From Klebsiella pneumoniae (GTDB lineage Bacteria > Desulfobacterota > Binatia > UBA12015), in NCBI GenBank assembly GCA_945872365.1, contig CAMBZJ010000027.1, positions 1 through 40,228 on the forward strand: DNA of 40,228 nt, read 5' to 3'. Within the stretch, counting starts at the first letter, position 1. Each line of letters opens with the position of its first letter. Positions 18,035 through 27,372 of the stretch are shown here, piece after piece. The notes below the pieces were generated by a model. That model searched no databases. It saw only the letters and a list, made by a program, of their open reading frames with translations, and was not told where the DNA came from. Made by a program: the position numbers and the translations under genes.

Positions 18035-18928
18035 ATGGAGCGCGTCGGCTGGATCGGGACCGGGGTGATGGGGGCATCGATGTGCGGGCACCTGCTCGCG
18101 CATGGCCACCCGACGACCGTCTTCACCCGCAGCCCGGAGCGGGCGCGATCCCTGATCGATCGCGGTGCCCGCTGGGCGGCGACGCCGCGCGAGGTGGCCG
18201 CCGCGTCCGACGCGACCTTCGTCATGGTCGGCTACCCGAGCGACGTCCGCGAGGTCGTGCTCGGCCCCGACGGCGCCTTGGCCGGCGCCGCGCCGGGAAG
18301 CCTGCTCGTCGATATGACGACGAGCGACCCGGAACTCGCCCGCGAGATCTTCGGCGCGGCCCGCGCGCGCGGTGTCGGCAGCCTCGATGCACCGGTCTCC
18401 GGTGGAGACGTAGGCGCGCGCGAGGCACGGCTCTCGATCATGGTCGGCGGGGAGGCGGGCGACGTCGCGCGCGCGCGACCGCTCTTCGAGCGACTCGGCC
18501 GGACGATCGTGCACCAGGGGCCCGCCGGTGCGGGCCAGCAGACGAAGCTCGTGAACCAGATCCTCGTCGCCTCCGGGATGATCGGGGTGTGCGAGGCGCT
18601 GCTCTATGCGCAACGCGCGGGACTCGACCCCGAGGCGGTGCTCGCCTCGGTCTCGGGTGGGGCGGCCGGCTCGTGGGCGCTCGCGAACCTCGGCCCGCGC
18701 ATCCTCGCGCGCGACTTCGAGCCGGGCTTCTTCGTCGATCACTTCGTGAAGGACATCGGACTCGCTCTCGCCGAGGCGCGCCGGATGCGGCTCGAGTTGC
18801 CGGGGCTGGCGCTCGCCGAGCAATTGTACGTGGCACTTCAGGCGCAGGGGCACGGACGCTCGGGGACGCAGGCCCTGGTGCTGGCGCTGGCACGTCTCGC
18901 CGAGGCGCCGCCCCGGGATGCGTCCTAA
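18035..18928 (+). CDS. NAD(P)-dependent beta-hydroxyacid dehydrogenase (HIBADH family)
   Basis: 297 aa. The Rossmann motif is [13 protein letters not shown] at the N-terminus, the substrate-binding signature is [20 protein letters not shown], and the catalytic Lys is in [11 protein letters not shown]. This matches 3-hydroxyisobutyrate, tartronate-semialdehyde and 6-phosphogluconate-type dehydrogenases of usual length (about 290-300 aa). It oxidises a beta-hydroxyacid or reduces its semialdehyde; the substrate is not determined. GGGGGT precedes ATG 18035. It converges on the DAHP synthase gene. Confidence 0.92.
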   Translation: MERVGWIGTGVMGASMCGHLLAHGHPTTVFTRSPERARSLIDRGARWAATPREVAAASDATFVMVGYPSDVREVVLGPDGALAGAAPGSLLVDMTTSDPELAREIFGAARARGVGSLDAPVSGGDVGAREARLSIMVGGEAGDVARARPLFERLGRTIVHQGPAGAGQQTKLVNQILVASGMIGVCEALLYAQRAGLDPEAVLASVSGGAAGSWALANLGPRILARDFEPGFFVDHFVKDIGLALAEARRMRLELPGLALAEQLYVALQAQGHGRSGTQALVLALARLAEAPPRDAS

Positions 18929-18984
18929 GCCCGAGGCCCGCTCGCCGTCGTTCCCCAGCCGCACGCGGGCTCACGCGGGATGGG

Positions 18985-19005
18985 GAGCCGGGTCGGTCCC
19001 GGCTC
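18985..19005. terminator. Hairpin between convergent dehydrogenase and DAHP synthase genes
   Basis: GAGCCGGG (18985-18992) pairs perfectly with CCCGGCTC (18998-19005) across a 5-nt loop. One arm includes part of the aroF stop codon. There is no T-tract, so the terminator role is inferred. Confidence 0.45.
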
Positions 19006-20122
19006 AGGCGGCGGCGTTCGCGGCCGCCGCGGCGCGGCGCTTCAGGTAGGCCTCGCGGACGATCGCGATGTCCTCGAGATAGGGCCCGAGTTCCTCGAGC
19101 GTGAGCGCCTGCGGTCCGTCGCACAGCGCCTTTGTCGGGTTCGGGTGGAAGTCGACGAGCACCAGGTTGGCGCCCGCGATCACGCCCTGCGCCGTCGCGT
19201 GGTGGATGTCGGTCAGGCCATCGGGGGCCGGTTCCTTGCGACCGACGGAGTGGGAGGGGTCGATCGCGACGGGCAGGCGGGTGAGTCGCTTCACCACGGG
19301 CACGTGGGCGAAGTCGACGAAATTGCGGTGCGGATCGCCGAGGTTGGTCTTCATGCCGCGCAGGCAGAGGATGATGCTGCGATTGCCCTCGCTCGCGACG
19401 TACTCGCAGGCGTTCAGCGACTCCTCGAGGGTGATGCCCATGCCGCGCTTGAAGAGCACCGGGAAGCGCTGCTGCTGTCCGACGATCTTGAGCAGCTCGA
19501 AGTTCTGCGCATTGCGCGTCCCGATCTGGAGCATGACGCCGGTCGGCGAGCCGGCCGCGTCGAGCGCCTCGTTGATCTCGCCGATCTGCGACTCGTGCGT
19601 GATCTCCATCGCGATCACGCGGATGCCGTACTTGCCGGCGAGTTCGAAGACCCACGGAAGGCAGGCCTTGCCAAGTCCCTGGAAGTCGTAGGGGCTCGTG
19701 CGCGGCTTGTAGGCTCCCATGCGCGTGGTCGTGATGCCGGCGGCGCGAAGCCCGCGGAACATCGCCTCGGCGTGTTCGGGTACGTCGACGGCGCAGAGTC
19801 CGGGGAGGACGTGGAGCGAGTCCTGGTCGAAGGCGACGCCCTGGTACTCGAAGCCGACCGCCGCGACCTGCCCCTTGTGGTGGCCGATCAGGCGGTACTT
19901 TTCGGAGATGCGCACCACCCGCTCCACGCCGTCGAGTTCCTCGAACGCGGTGGTCGGGACCGTCGCGGTCGAGCCGATCAGGTAGATCTCGATGAGCGAA
20001 CGGGTGGAACCCGCGACCTCGTGCACCTGCGCGGTGACGAGGGGAAAGGTCGCGGCGCGGTCGACGACGGCCTTGACCGTGGCCGAATCGCGCGGCGTGT
20101 CGGGTTTCAGGATGACGATCAC
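19004..20122 (-). CDS. aroF: 3-deoxy-7-phosphoheptulonate (DAHP) synthase, AroAI-beta/KDO8PS type
   Basis: 372 aa. An N-terminal ferredoxin-like regulatory domain (MIVILKPDTPRDSATVK and onward) is followed by the TIM barrel with MGAYKPRTSPYDFQGLG, VLFKRGMGITLEE and VAIDPSHSVGRK. It should condense PEP with erythrose-4-phosphate in the first step of the shikimate pathway. The segment LRGMKTNLGDPHRN differs from the usual CERGIRTFETYTRN wording, so this is a divergent branch. GTG 20122 is preferred because homology begins exactly there (MIVILKP); the ribosome site is poor. Confidence 0.9.
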   Translation of the reverse strand: MIVILKPDTPRDSATVKAVVDRAATFPLVTAQVHEVAGSTRSLIEIYLIGSTATVPTTAFEELDGVERVVRISEKYRLIGHHKGQVAAVGFEYQGVAFDQDSLHVLPGLCAVDVPEHAEAMFRGLRAAGITTTRMGAYKPRTSPYDFQGLGKACLPWVFELAGKYGIRVIAMEITHESQIGEINEALDAAGSPTGVMLQIGTRNAQNFELLKIVGQQQRFPVLFKRGMGITLEESLNACEYVASEGNRSIILCLRGMKTNLGDPHRNFVDFAHVPVVKRLTRLPVAIDPSHSVGRKEPAPDGLTDIHHATAQGVIAGANLVLVDFHPNPTKALCDGPQALTLEELGPYLEDIAIVREAYLKRRAAAAANAAA

Positions 20123-20310
20123 GACGCGCGTCGAGGTAGCAATCCGACTGCAGCGCGCAACCGTTCGACACCGCGTGGCGCACCGGCCCGCACCCTCCGG
20201 GGGCTTGCGGGCCGTGGCCGAGTCGCTCGACGAACGAACGCGGAGCGGGGCGCCGGGACCTGTTTCCGGCCGCCCCCCGCAAGCTCGCCCGGCCGCGGGG
20301 CTCGGCAGGG

Positions 20311-20517
20311 CGAGCACTTGTCGATGTCGCTCTCGCTTGCCCGAAGGACCAGGGGGTAGAGGCCGGAGTCACCGTTGCAGCCGTCGTCGGAGACGAGCAG
20401 CAGGCTTCGTCCGCCGTCGGGCAGGGCGACTAGGTCGCTCACCCCGTTCATGCGCCCGATGTCCGGCGCGAGCGCTTCGGTCCGGTAGCGACCGCCGCCG
20501 GAATGACCACTGCCGCC
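20311..20517 (-). pseudogene. Fragment of a second propeller protein
   Basis: In one frame the minus strand reads RYRTEALAPDIGRM, then NGVSDLVALPDGGRSLLLVS and GLYPLVLRAS. These match two separate pieces of the adjacent protein (SGVSDLVALPGDG and GGGRSLVLVSDDG, then LYALVVHEG) with the part between them missing. It has no start codon or signal peptide and lies directly downstream of the intact gene, so it is the remnant of a tandem paralogue. Confidence 0.72.
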
Positions 20518-20534
20518 GCATCCCGCCTCCGGGT

Positions 20535-22505
20535 TCAGGGCCGTGCGGCGAGCAGTGCAGCGACGCCCGCGGCATGGCCCGAGACGAGACAGCCGGCGTC
20601 GCCGCCGGTCGTCGCGAGCCCGTCGAGCGTGGTCGAGCAGGCCTGCGCGAGGGCCGCCACCTTCGCGTCGTCGCAACCGCCGAGCGCGACCGCCTTCGAT
20701 CGCAGAGCCACGGCTGCGCTGCGGATCTTCGCGGCGGCGTCGGCCTCGGCGTCGCAGGCGAGCGGGTCGAAGAGCGGCTGCGTGCGGGCGGAATCGAAGA
20801 AGAGCGGGCGTCCGGCGAGGAGTTTCTTGCGGCAGTCGAGCACCGACTTCTCGCCGGTCTCGGCGAGCTTTCCCGCGAACTTCGCGATCGTCTCCTGGCA
20901 CTTGCGGAGATCGGTCTCCGCGGCGTCGAGCAGCCGCCCGTACTCGTCGTCGATCATCGAGTCGATCGCCCCGTCGTTCGATGCGACCAGGCAGCCGGAG
21001 CGACCGTCGGGTGCGACGAGTCCGTCGACGGTCGCGGCGCAGGCGCCGATCACCGGGAGGAGCGCGTCGTGGCAGCGAGGCGTGGCACCGCCCGCGACCG
21101 CGCTGCGCAGCTTGCCGGCAGCGCGGGCGATCGCCGTCGCAGCACCGCTCTCGTCCGCGCACTGCGAGGGGTTGGAGAGCGCCATCGGGGGGCTGCCCGC
21201 ATCGACGAGTACTGCCCCGCGGTTCAACTGGTCGCGGCAGCGAGCCAGCGCCTTGCGGCGCTGCTTCGCATGGTCGGCCGCGGCCTTGCGGATCGCGTCC
21301 CGACAGGCCCGCGCGGGTTTCTCGAGACGGCAGTCGGGCCCGCAGCCGTCGCCCGCCACCAGGTTGCCGTCCTCGCATTCCTCGCGTCCGCGGTCGTTCA
21401 GGACACCGTCGCCGCAGGTCTCGAGGACGCAGGCGGCCGTGCAGCCGTCGCCGTCGACATGGTTGCCGTCGTCGCAACTCTCCTCGGGTGGATCGACGAA
21501 CCCGTCGCCGCAGGAGCCCTCGTGCACCACCAGGGCGTAGAGCGATTGCTGCAGCCCGCCGCCGTCGTCGGAGACCAGGACGAGCGAGCGGCCGCCGCCG
21601 GGCAGTTCGGGTCCGAGGGCGGCGCCCTCGAAGTTCTGGAAGAGGAAGTTGCGCGACCAGCGCAGCGACTTGCCGACCGGCTCGAAGGCCGCGCCGGCGA
21701 GTGCTGCGAGGGCGCTCGTGTCCGAGGCGCCGGTGAAGTCCGCCAGGTAGAGCCGGCTGCGCAGCCCGGTACCCCCGGCGCTGCGCTCGAGGACGAGCAG
21801 TCCGTCGCCGGGCAGGGCGACCAGGTCGCTCACGCCGCTCGTCTCGACGTCACGTCCGGGGTTGCCGTAATTGGCCTCGATCGGATCGGTGCGCAGCGCC
21901 CATTGTCCCGATGGCGCGTACGAGTCGTCGAAGCGCTGCAGCCGGACGAGCGTGCCCTCGACGAAGCCGGACACGGGACCATCGACGTCGAGCGCCTCCT
22001 CGTTGGCGGTCCAAGTCGATCGCGACACGGGATCGAGGGAAAGCGACTCGAGCGACAGGTTGGGACGCACGTGGGAGAAGACCGATGGCAGCCCGACGGT
22101 CTGCAGGATGCTGCCGTCGCCGCGCGAGAACTCGCGAAGGCTCGGCCCCGACTCGTCGGCGACGAAGATCGAGCCACGCAGGCTGTCCCAGGCGATCCCC
22201 TCGGCATCCACGGCGCCGGCGAGCGGCAGGCGCGTGCCGAGCGTGGCGCTCCCGATCCGGCCGGCCGCGTCGAGCACGATCGTGACCGGGAAGGCCGCAC
22301 CGTCCTTGTCGCCGATGGCGAGCCACTGGTCGCCGCCCACCCAGGCGATCCCGCTCAGGTCGTTCGCGCCGGTCGTACCGGCGGGCAGGTCGACCGGGCC
22401 CTGTCCGGGATCCGTCACCGACCAGGTCCCGGCGCGGGCGACGGGCGCCACGAAGAGCAGGCACGCGAGCAGCAGGCCGGGCAGAAGGAAGGATGGGCGT
22501 GGCAT
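20535..22505 (-). CDS. Secreted esterase-like/phytase-like beta-propeller with DUF4215 and two six-Cys modules
   Basis: 656 aa. The signal peptide is MPRPSFLLPGLLLACLLFVA with a likely cut after ARA (about residue 25). Residues 26-330 form a propeller of the esterase-like-activity-of-phytase type (DLSGIAWVGGDQWLAIGD, IFVADESGPSLREFSRGDG). Residues 332-392 hold two Cys-rich DUF4215 repeats (SCGDG, SCDDGNHVDGDGC; TCGDG, ECEDGNLVAGDGC). Residues 401-639 hold two tandem helical modules with six Cys each at nearly identical spacing. It is probably exported and disulfide-bonded. A phosphatase or esterase reaction is not shown. ATG 22505 was chosen over an upstream start because it begins the signal peptide. 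A decayed paralogue fragment follows it. Confidence 0.85.
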   Translation of the reverse strand: MPRPSFLLPGLLLACLLFVAPVARAGTWSVTDPGQGPVDLPAGTTGANDLSGIAWVGGDQWLAIGDKDGAAFPVTIVLDAAGRIGSATLGTRLPLAGAVDAEGIAWDSLRGSIFVADESGPSLREFSRGDGSILQTVGLPSVFSHVRPNLSLESLSLDPVSRSTWTANEEALDVDGPVSGFVEGTLVRLQRFDDSYAPSGQWALRTDPIEANYGNPGRDVETSGVSDLVALPGDGLLVLERSAGGTGLRSRLYLADFTGASDTSALAALAGAAFEPVGKSLRWSRNFLFQNFEGAALGPELPGGGRSLVLVSDDGGGLQQSLYALVVHEGSCGDGFVDPPEESCDDGNHVDGDGCTAACVLETCGDGVLNDRGREECEDGNLVAGDGCGPDCRLEKPARACRDAIRKAAADHAKQRRKALARCRDQLNRGAVLVDAGSPPMALSNPSQCADESGAATAIARAAGKLRSAVAGGATPRCHDALLPVIGACAATVDGLVAPDGRSGCLVASNDGAIDSMIDDEYGRLLDAAETDLRKCQETIAKFAGKLAETGEKSVLDCRKKLLAGRPLFFDSARTQPLFDPLACDAEADAAAKIRSAAVALRSKAVALGGCDDAKVAALAQACSTTLDGLATTGGDAGCLVSGHAAGVAALLAARP

Positions 22506-22617
22506 GGTCGTTCGCCGTTCGCGCCCCGGCCGCGGGCGGCACGCACAGAAGATCACGTCGGCCGGGTCCGGGAAAGACGGGATCGGCGCGACGGCTCGGC
22601 GCCGCTGGGGCCCGGGG

Positions 22618-23142
22618 CTAGCGCGAGGGCGTCGCGGCGAGGTCGCCGAGTTCCACCCGGTCGCCCTCGGTCACGCCCTGCTCGTCCATGAAGCCGCCGG
22701 GCACCTCGAGGACGAAGCGTACCGGCTCGCCGCTCGGCAATGACTTCTCGGAGAATGGCTCGGTGCGCCGCGCGACGTGCGCGATGCGGCCATCGTCGGC
22801 GATGTAGACGATGTCGAGCGGGATCTTCGTGTTGCGCATCCAGAAGCCCTGCAGGCCGGCCTTCGGGAACACGAAGAGCATCCCCTTCCCGGGGGCGAGC
22901 GAGTCCCGGTACATGAGACCCAACTGGCGCCCCTCCGGGGTCGTGGCGAGTTCGACCGCGACCGGGACGGCCTTGCCGTTCGCGGGTTGGAGCTGGACCT
23001 GGTGGCCCCGGTCGCGGGCGCAGGCCGAAGCCGCGGCGAGCCCGACGCCGAGCGACACGATGGCGAGGAGCCCGATCTTCCCGCGTCGCGCCCACGGGAA
23101 GATGGCCGTGTCACGCCGTCCGGTCGCGACGACCGGGCTCAG
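22618..23142 (-). CDS. DUF192 family protein, exported; start codon unclear
   Basis: The frame encodes a signal-like segment (RRGKIGLLAIVSLGVGLAAA) followed by the DUF192 fold: VAVELATTPEGRQLGLMYRD, GMLFVFPKAGLQGFWMRNT and IPLDIVYIADDGRIAHV. DUF192 proteins are small periplasmic beta-sandwich proteins of unknown function. The frame has no ATG, GTG or TTG upstream of the signal peptide. The only option seen is a CTG at 23142 that overlaps the stop of the Fe-S oxidoreductase gene. The annotated 5' end is therefore a guess. An indel in the first codons is the other explanation. Confidence 0.75.
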   Translation of the reverse strand: MSPVVATGRRDTAIFPWARRGKIGLLAIVSLGVGLAAASACARDRGHQVQLQPANGKAVPVAVELATTPEGRQLGLMYRDSLAPGKGMLFVFPKAGLQGFWMRNTKIPLDIVYIADDGRIAHVARRTEPFSEKSLPSGEPVRFVLEVPGGFMDEQGVTEGDRVELGDLAATPSR

Positions 23143-25436
23143 GCGAGCGCCTCCGCGACGAGTTCGACCACGTCCTTCACCGCGACCTCCTCTTCGACGC
23201 CCTTGGCCTTGGCGGCGTCGCCGATCATCGTCGTGCAGAACGGGCAGGCGACCGCGACCGTGTCGGGCTTGGTCTCGAGCAGCTGCTCCATGCGCGTGAC
23301 GTTGATACGCGCCGTGTCGTGCTCCTCCTCCTTCCAGAACTGGCCGCCACCCGCGCCGCAGCAGAAGGTTCGCCGCCGCGACTGCTCGACGTCGGCGCGC
23401 TGCATGCCGGGAATTGCGTCGAGGACCGAGCGCGTCTCCTCGTGCACGTTGTTGTGACGCGCGAGGTAGCAGGGGTCGTGGAGGACGAGCTTCTTGCGCA
23501 TGAAGTCGCGGCCGAGCTTGATCCGGCCGGCGTCGAGCAGGCTCTCGATGAACTGTACCGTGTGGACGACCTGGAACTTGCCGCCGAGGTCCGGGTACTC
23601 GTTCTTGATCGTGTTGAAGCAGTGCGGGCACTGCGTGACGATCTTGTCGAACTTGTAGCGGTTGAGCGTCTCGACGTTCATCTGCGCGAGCGTGAAATAT
23701 AGGTACTCGTTGCCGAGGCGGCGTGCCGGCTCGCCGGTGCACTGCTCCTCCATGCCGAGGATCGCGAACTTCACCCCGGCCGCCTTCATGATCTTCACGA
23801 GCGAGCGGCTCGTCTTCTGGTTGCGGTCGTCGAAGGAGCCGGCACAGCCGACCCAGTAGAGCACCTCGACGCGCTCGTCCTCGCCGAGTTCCGCCATCTG
23901 CGGCACGTCGAGACCCTCGGCCCAGTTCGCGCGCGTGTCGGCCGCGATGCCCCAGGGGTTCGACTGGTTCTCGGTCGCCTTGAAGGACTTCGCCAGGTCC
24001 GACGGGAAGGCGCTGCGCATGAGCATGTCGTTGCGGCGCATGTCCACGATGCGCTGGATGTGCTCGATGCCGACCGGGCAGCCCTCCTCGCACCATCCGC
24101 AGGTGGTGCAGCCCCAGATGACCGGCTGGGTGGCGACGTCGTTGATCATGTCGGCCCCGGCGAGCCAGGCCTGGTCGCGGCCCGAGCCGTCGAGGAGTTC
24201 GTGCACGGGCGGCTCGTCGCCGATCGAGGTGCCGCCGCCGGTCGCGGCGTCCTCCGGTCCGTCGCCGTTCGCCGCTGCGCCGTTCGCCGCCGCGGTCGTG
24301 CCGTTGCCGTTGCCGTTGCCGTTTCCGTTCGCGGCGGCCTTGCCGCCGAACTTCGCGAGCTGCGCCACGAGGAAGGAGCCGGCCGGCAGGAGCGAGGGCG
24401 CCTTGGCGAGCAGGTGCTCGCGCTGCTCGATGACGAGGTGCTTGGGATTGAGCGCCTTCTGGGTGTTCACCGTCGGGCAGTTGATCGTGCAGCGGCCGCA
24501 CTCGAGGCAGGCCGCCATGTCGAGCAGCTGCTTCCAGGAGTACTCCTCGATCTTCTCGACCCCGTAGGTCTCGGCGTTCTCGAGGTCCTCGATCGGCTTG
24601 AGCCGTGCGCCGCGCTCGTAGCCGGCGCCCAGGTTCTTGAAGAACAGGTTCGCCGGCGCGATGAACATGTGGCGCAGCTTCGTCGAGGTCATCGAGTAGA
24701 GGAAGCCGAGCACGATGATCATGTGGACCCACCACACCGTGTAGTGGGTCGCGCTCGTCGCCCCGGCCGCGCGGAAGGCGCGCGCGAACCACGGCCCCAC
24801 GAAGGCGAAGCCGTCGGCCGTGTGGGGCGCCGTCGCGATGCGCGCGCCCTCGAGCAGGAACCCGGTGAACCCGATCAGCCAGAGCATGACCAGCGGGAAG
24901 CCGTAGCCCGACTCGTTCTCGAACGTGGCGACCATCTTCGCCGGCTGCCCGAGGGCGCGGGTCGGCTGCACGTAGCGCCGCCACAGGAACCAGCTCGACG
25001 AGACGATCAGGCCGACGCCGGCCAGGTCCATCATCAGCTTGTAGAGGCCGAAGAACGCGCCGTAGTAGAACTGGAGCGGCGTGTCCTCCTCGACCGTGAT
25101 GAGCGAGGTGCCGATGAACAGCACGAGGAACGATACGAACAGGAGCTGGTGCATGATGCCCGATGGCTCGCGCACCACGCGGCCCTGGCCGAAGCCTTCG
25201 AGGAAGGCGGCGCGGAAGCGTCGGCCGAGCTGGTCGAACCGATTCTCCGGCTGGCCGATGCCGACGATCCGCGCCCAGCTCAGCAGGGGCAGGACGATCG
25301 ACACGCCCCAGACGGCAAAGAGGACGAAGGCGAGGCCGAAGCGGAAGAGGCCCCAGGGGTTGGCGAGCGCCCAGTGGAAGGCCTCCGGGGCGTTCCAAAG
25401 GATCTGGCGCGTCTCCTCGGTGTTCGTGTTCAGCAT
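23139..25436 (-). CDS. Membrane Fe-S oxidoreductase with CCG domains (ETF:quinone type, EtfD-like)
   Basis: 765 aa. The N-terminal half has about six membrane helices of the nitrate-reductase-gamma/heme-b kind, with His in SGIMHQ, HYTVWWVHM and LRHM that may ligate heme. Two 4Fe-4S motifs follow (CLECGRCTINC at about 310, CTTCGWCEEGC at about 443). Two CCG (HdrB/GlpC-type) domains close it (QCPHCFN, HDPCYLARHN, TFCCGAGGG, ACPFCTTM). Between the Fe-S motifs is a low-complexity Asn-Gly/Ala linker (about 367-407). Proteins of this build next to etfBA, as in mycobacteria, receive electrons from reduced ETF and pass them to quinone. ATG 25436 follows a run of G. It lies 98 nt after etfA with a hairpin between. 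Confidence 0.9.
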   Translation of the reverse strand: MLNTNTEETRQILWNAPEAFHWALANPWGLFRFGLAFVLFAVWGVSIVLPLLSWARIVGIGQPENRFDQLGRRFRAAFLEGFGQGRVVREPSGIMHQLLFVSFLVLFIGTSLITVEEDTPLQFYYGAFFGLYKLMMDLAGVGLIVSSSWFLWRRYVQPTRALGQPAKMVATFENESGYGFPLVMLWLIGFTGFLLEGARIATAPHTADGFAFVGPWFARAFRAAGATSATHYTVWWVHMIIVLGFLYSMTSTKLRHMFIAPANLFFKNLGAGYERGARLKPIEDLENAETYGVEKIEEYSWKQLLDMAACLECGRCTINCPTVNTQKALNPKHLVIEQREHLLAKAPSLLPAGSFLVAQLAKFGGKAAANGNGNGNGNGTTAAANGAAANGDGPEDAATGGGTSIGDEPPVHELLDGSGRDQAWLAGADMINDVATQPVIWGCTTCGWCEEGCPVGIEHIQRIVDMRRNDMLMRSAFPSDLAKSFKATENQSNPWGIAADTRANWAEGLDVPQMAELGEDERVEVLYWVGCAGSFDDRNQKTSRSLVKIMKAAGVKFAILGMEEQCTGEPARRLGNEYLYFTLAQMNVETLNRYKFDKIVTQCPHCFNTIKNEYPDLGGKFQVVHTVQFIESLLDAGRIKLGRDFMRKKLVLHDPCYLARHNNVHEETRSVLDAIPGMQRADVEQSRRRTFCCGAGGGQFWKEEEHDTARINVTRMEQLLETKPDTVAVACPFCTTMIGDAAKAKGVEEEVAVKDVVELVAEALA
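24288..24333. repeat. Microrepeat encoding an Asn-Gly linker
   Basis: A run of GCCGTT-type hexamers (plus strand) encodes alternating Asn-Gly within the Fe-S oxidoreductase, between its two 4Fe-4S sites. It is an in-frame slippage-prone tract, expected to vary in length between strains. Confidence 0.7.
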
Positions 25437-25473
25437 GGTGCCCCCCGCGTTTACCGCATCCGGGCGCGTCCCC

Positions 25474-25510
25474 AAAACGAAGCAGGCCGCGGGTCGTGTC
25501 CCGCGGCCTG
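25474..25510 (-). terminator. Strong hairpin after etfA
   Basis: CAGGCCGCGGG (25483-25493) and CCCGCGGCCTG (25500-25510) form a perfect 11-bp stem with a 6-nt loop. In the minus direction it is followed by CTTCGTTTT. It sits between etfA and the Fe-S oxidoreductase, so it should stop or attenuate transcription and lower the downstream gene's level relative to etfBA. Confidence 0.65.
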
Positions 25511-25534
25511 TATTCCCGGGCGCCCGGTGGTTCC

Positions 25535-26503
25535 TCAGTGCGCCTTGAGCTTCTTTACTTCGTCGGCCATCTCGGGGACGGCCTTGAAGAGGTCGGCGAC
25601 CAGGCCGTAGTCCGAGACGTTGAAGATCGGGGCATCACCGTCCTTGTTGATGGCGACGATCACCTTGGAGTCCTTCATGCCGGCCAGGTGCTGGATGGCG
25701 CCGGAGATGCCGACCGCCACGTAGAGCTGGGGGGCGACGACCTTGCCGGTCTGTCCGACCTGAAGGTCGTTCGGCACGAATCCGGCGTCCACCGCCGCGC
25801 GCGACGCGCCCATGGCGGCTCCGAGCGCGTCGACCAGCGGCTCTAGGACCGTGGTGAAGTTCTCGCCCGACTTGAGCCCGCGGCCGCCCGAAACGACGAT
25901 CGTTGCGTCGGTGAGCGCCGGGCGGTCGCTCTTGGTCTCGTTGAACGAGACGAAGCGCATGCGTCCCGCGACGTCGGCGGGCAGGGCGGCCTTCTCGACC
26001 GCCGCGGCGGCGGACTTGGGCGCCGGCTCGAAGGCCGTGCCGCGCACCGTCACGACCTTGGTCGGGGTCGTGATCGTGACCGTCGAGAGCACGTTGCCGG
26101 CGTAGGTCGGCCGGACGATCGTGCCGTCGTCGTTGAAGGCGGTGATTTCGCTCGCCATGCCGGCGTCGAGGAGTTGCGCGACGCGCGGGAAGAAGTCCTT
26201 GCCGATGGCCGTCGCTGCACCCACCACCCAGGTGGAGCCCATCTGCTTCACCACGCCGGCGAGCGTCTTCGCGTAGACGTCGGCGACATAGTGCTCGAGC
26301 TTCGCGTCGTCGATCGCGACGACCTTGCCGACGCCGTGGGCGGCCGCTGCGGCCGCGATGCCGTCGATGCCCTTGCCGAACACCACCGCGGCGGTGTCGA
26401 GCCCGTTGCGCTTGGCGACCTCGAGGCCGGCCGAGATGGCGACGAGCGAGGTCTTCGGCAGCTTGCCGTGCGCGTGTTCGATGAAGATCAGGACCTTGGC
26501 CAT
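25535..26503 (-). CDS. etfA: Electron transfer flavoprotein alpha subunit
   Basis: 322 aa, usual length. The C-terminal FAD-binding domain is clear: [34 protein letters not shown], and [20 protein letters not shown]. The N-terminal [20 protein letters not shown] is typical. With EtfB it carries electrons from acyl-CoA dehydrogenases to the membrane. ATG 26503 lies 31 nt after the etfB stop, so the two are one transcription unit. A hairpin follows the stop. Confidence 0.96.
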   Translation of the reverse strand: MAKVLIFIEHAHGKLPKTSLVAISAGLEVAKRNGLDTAAVVFGKGIDGIAAAAAAHGVGKVVAIDDAKLEHYVADVYAKTLAGVVKQMGSTWVVGAATAIGKDFFPRVAQLLDAGMASEITAFNDDGTIVRPTYAGNVLSTVTITTPTKVVTVRGTAFEPAPKSAAAAVEKAALPADVAGRMRFVSFNETKSDRPALTDATIVVSGGRGLKSGENFTTVLEPLVDALGAAMGASRAAVDAGFVPNDLQVGQTGKVVAPQLYVAVGISGAIQHLAGMKDSKVIVAINKDGDAPIFNVSDYGLVADLFKAVPEMADEVKKLKAH

Positions 26504-26534
26504 TGTTCGTTCTCCGTTGTCCCGCGTGCGGCGG

Positions 26535-27290
26535 TCAGATGAGCTTCGCCTCGGTGTGGAGCAGCTGCACGAGTTCCTGGACCGTCTCGACCTTGCGGCC
26601 GCCCGAGCGCTTGGGCGGAGACGCCATCTTGTTCGTCGAGACCTTGGCACCGCCGGCTACGCCGTACTCGGCGAGCGGGGTTTCCTTGAGCTCTTTCTTG
26701 CGGGCCTTCATGATGCCGGGCAGCGATGCATAGCGCGGCTCGTTCAGGCGCAGGTCGGTCGTGATGATGCCGGGCAGGGCGAAGGCGACCTGCTCGAGGC
26801 CGCCGTCGACCTCGCGGGTCACCGTCACTTCCTTCTTGTCGGCCGAGAACTCGACCTTCGAGGCGAAGGTCGCCTGCGGCCAGTCGAGCGAGGAGGCGAG
26901 GATCTGGCCCACCTGGTTGGCGTCGTCGTCGATCGACTGCTTGCCGGCGAGGACCAGGTCGGGGGACTCGGCCTCGACCACCTTCTTCAGCACGGCGGCC
27001 GCCGTCGCCGGGTCGAGATCCTCCTCGGCGACGATCAGGATCGCGCGGTCGGCTCCCATGGCGAGCCCGGTGCGGAGTTGCTCCTGGGTGACCTTGGGTC
27101 CGATCGAGACCAGGACCACGTCCGCGCCGCCCTGCTGCTCCTTGATCCTGAGAGCTTCCTCGAGCGCGATCTCGCAGAAGGGATTGATGACGAACTTGAC
27201 GTTGTCGGTCACGATACCAGAGCCGTCGGGCTTGACCGCGATGTTCGTCTGCGGGTCGGGTACCCGCTTGATGGGAACCAGAATCTTCAC
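26535..27290 (-). CDS. etfB: Electron transfer flavoprotein beta subunit
   Basis: 251 aa. KILVPIKRVPDPQTNIAVK at the N-terminus and the signature LVLAGKQSIDDDANQVGQIL identify EtfB, which binds AMP and docks on the dehydrogenase. The start is GTG 27290, preceded by AAGGAGAG. The ATG further upstream at 27431 lies in Arg/Pro-rich sequence and was rejected. It is the first gene of the etfB-etfA pair, downstream of the IclR-type regulator. Confidence 0.96.
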   Translation of the reverse strand: MKILVPIKRVPDPQTNIAVKPDGSGIVTDNVKFVINPFCEIALEEALRIKEQQGGADVVLVSIGPKVTQEQLRTGLAMGADRAILIVAEEDLDPATAAAVLKKVVEAESPDLVLAGKQSIDDDANQVGQILASSLDWPQATFASKVEFSADKKEVTVTREVDGGLEQVAFALPGIITTDLRLNEPRYASLPGIMKARKKELKETPLAEYGVAGGAKVSTNKMASPPKRSGGRKVETVQELVQLLHTEAKLI

Positions 27291-27372
27291 GCCGGACTCT
27301 CCTTCGTGCGTTAGCGGCGGTCGGCGCGCGGCCGGGAGCGGCCACGGTCGACCCGCGGGTGAAAACAAGCGT

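Noticed and set aside
19992-22691. An 899-codon plus-strand frame across the propeller gene
   Set aside because: No domain or start context; it is the antisense of a gene with a signal peptide and regular Cys pattern.
24060-25610. A 516-codon plus-strand frame antisense to the Fe-S oxidoreductase
   Set aside because: Glu/Arg/His-rich shadow of the strongly conserved Fe-S gene.
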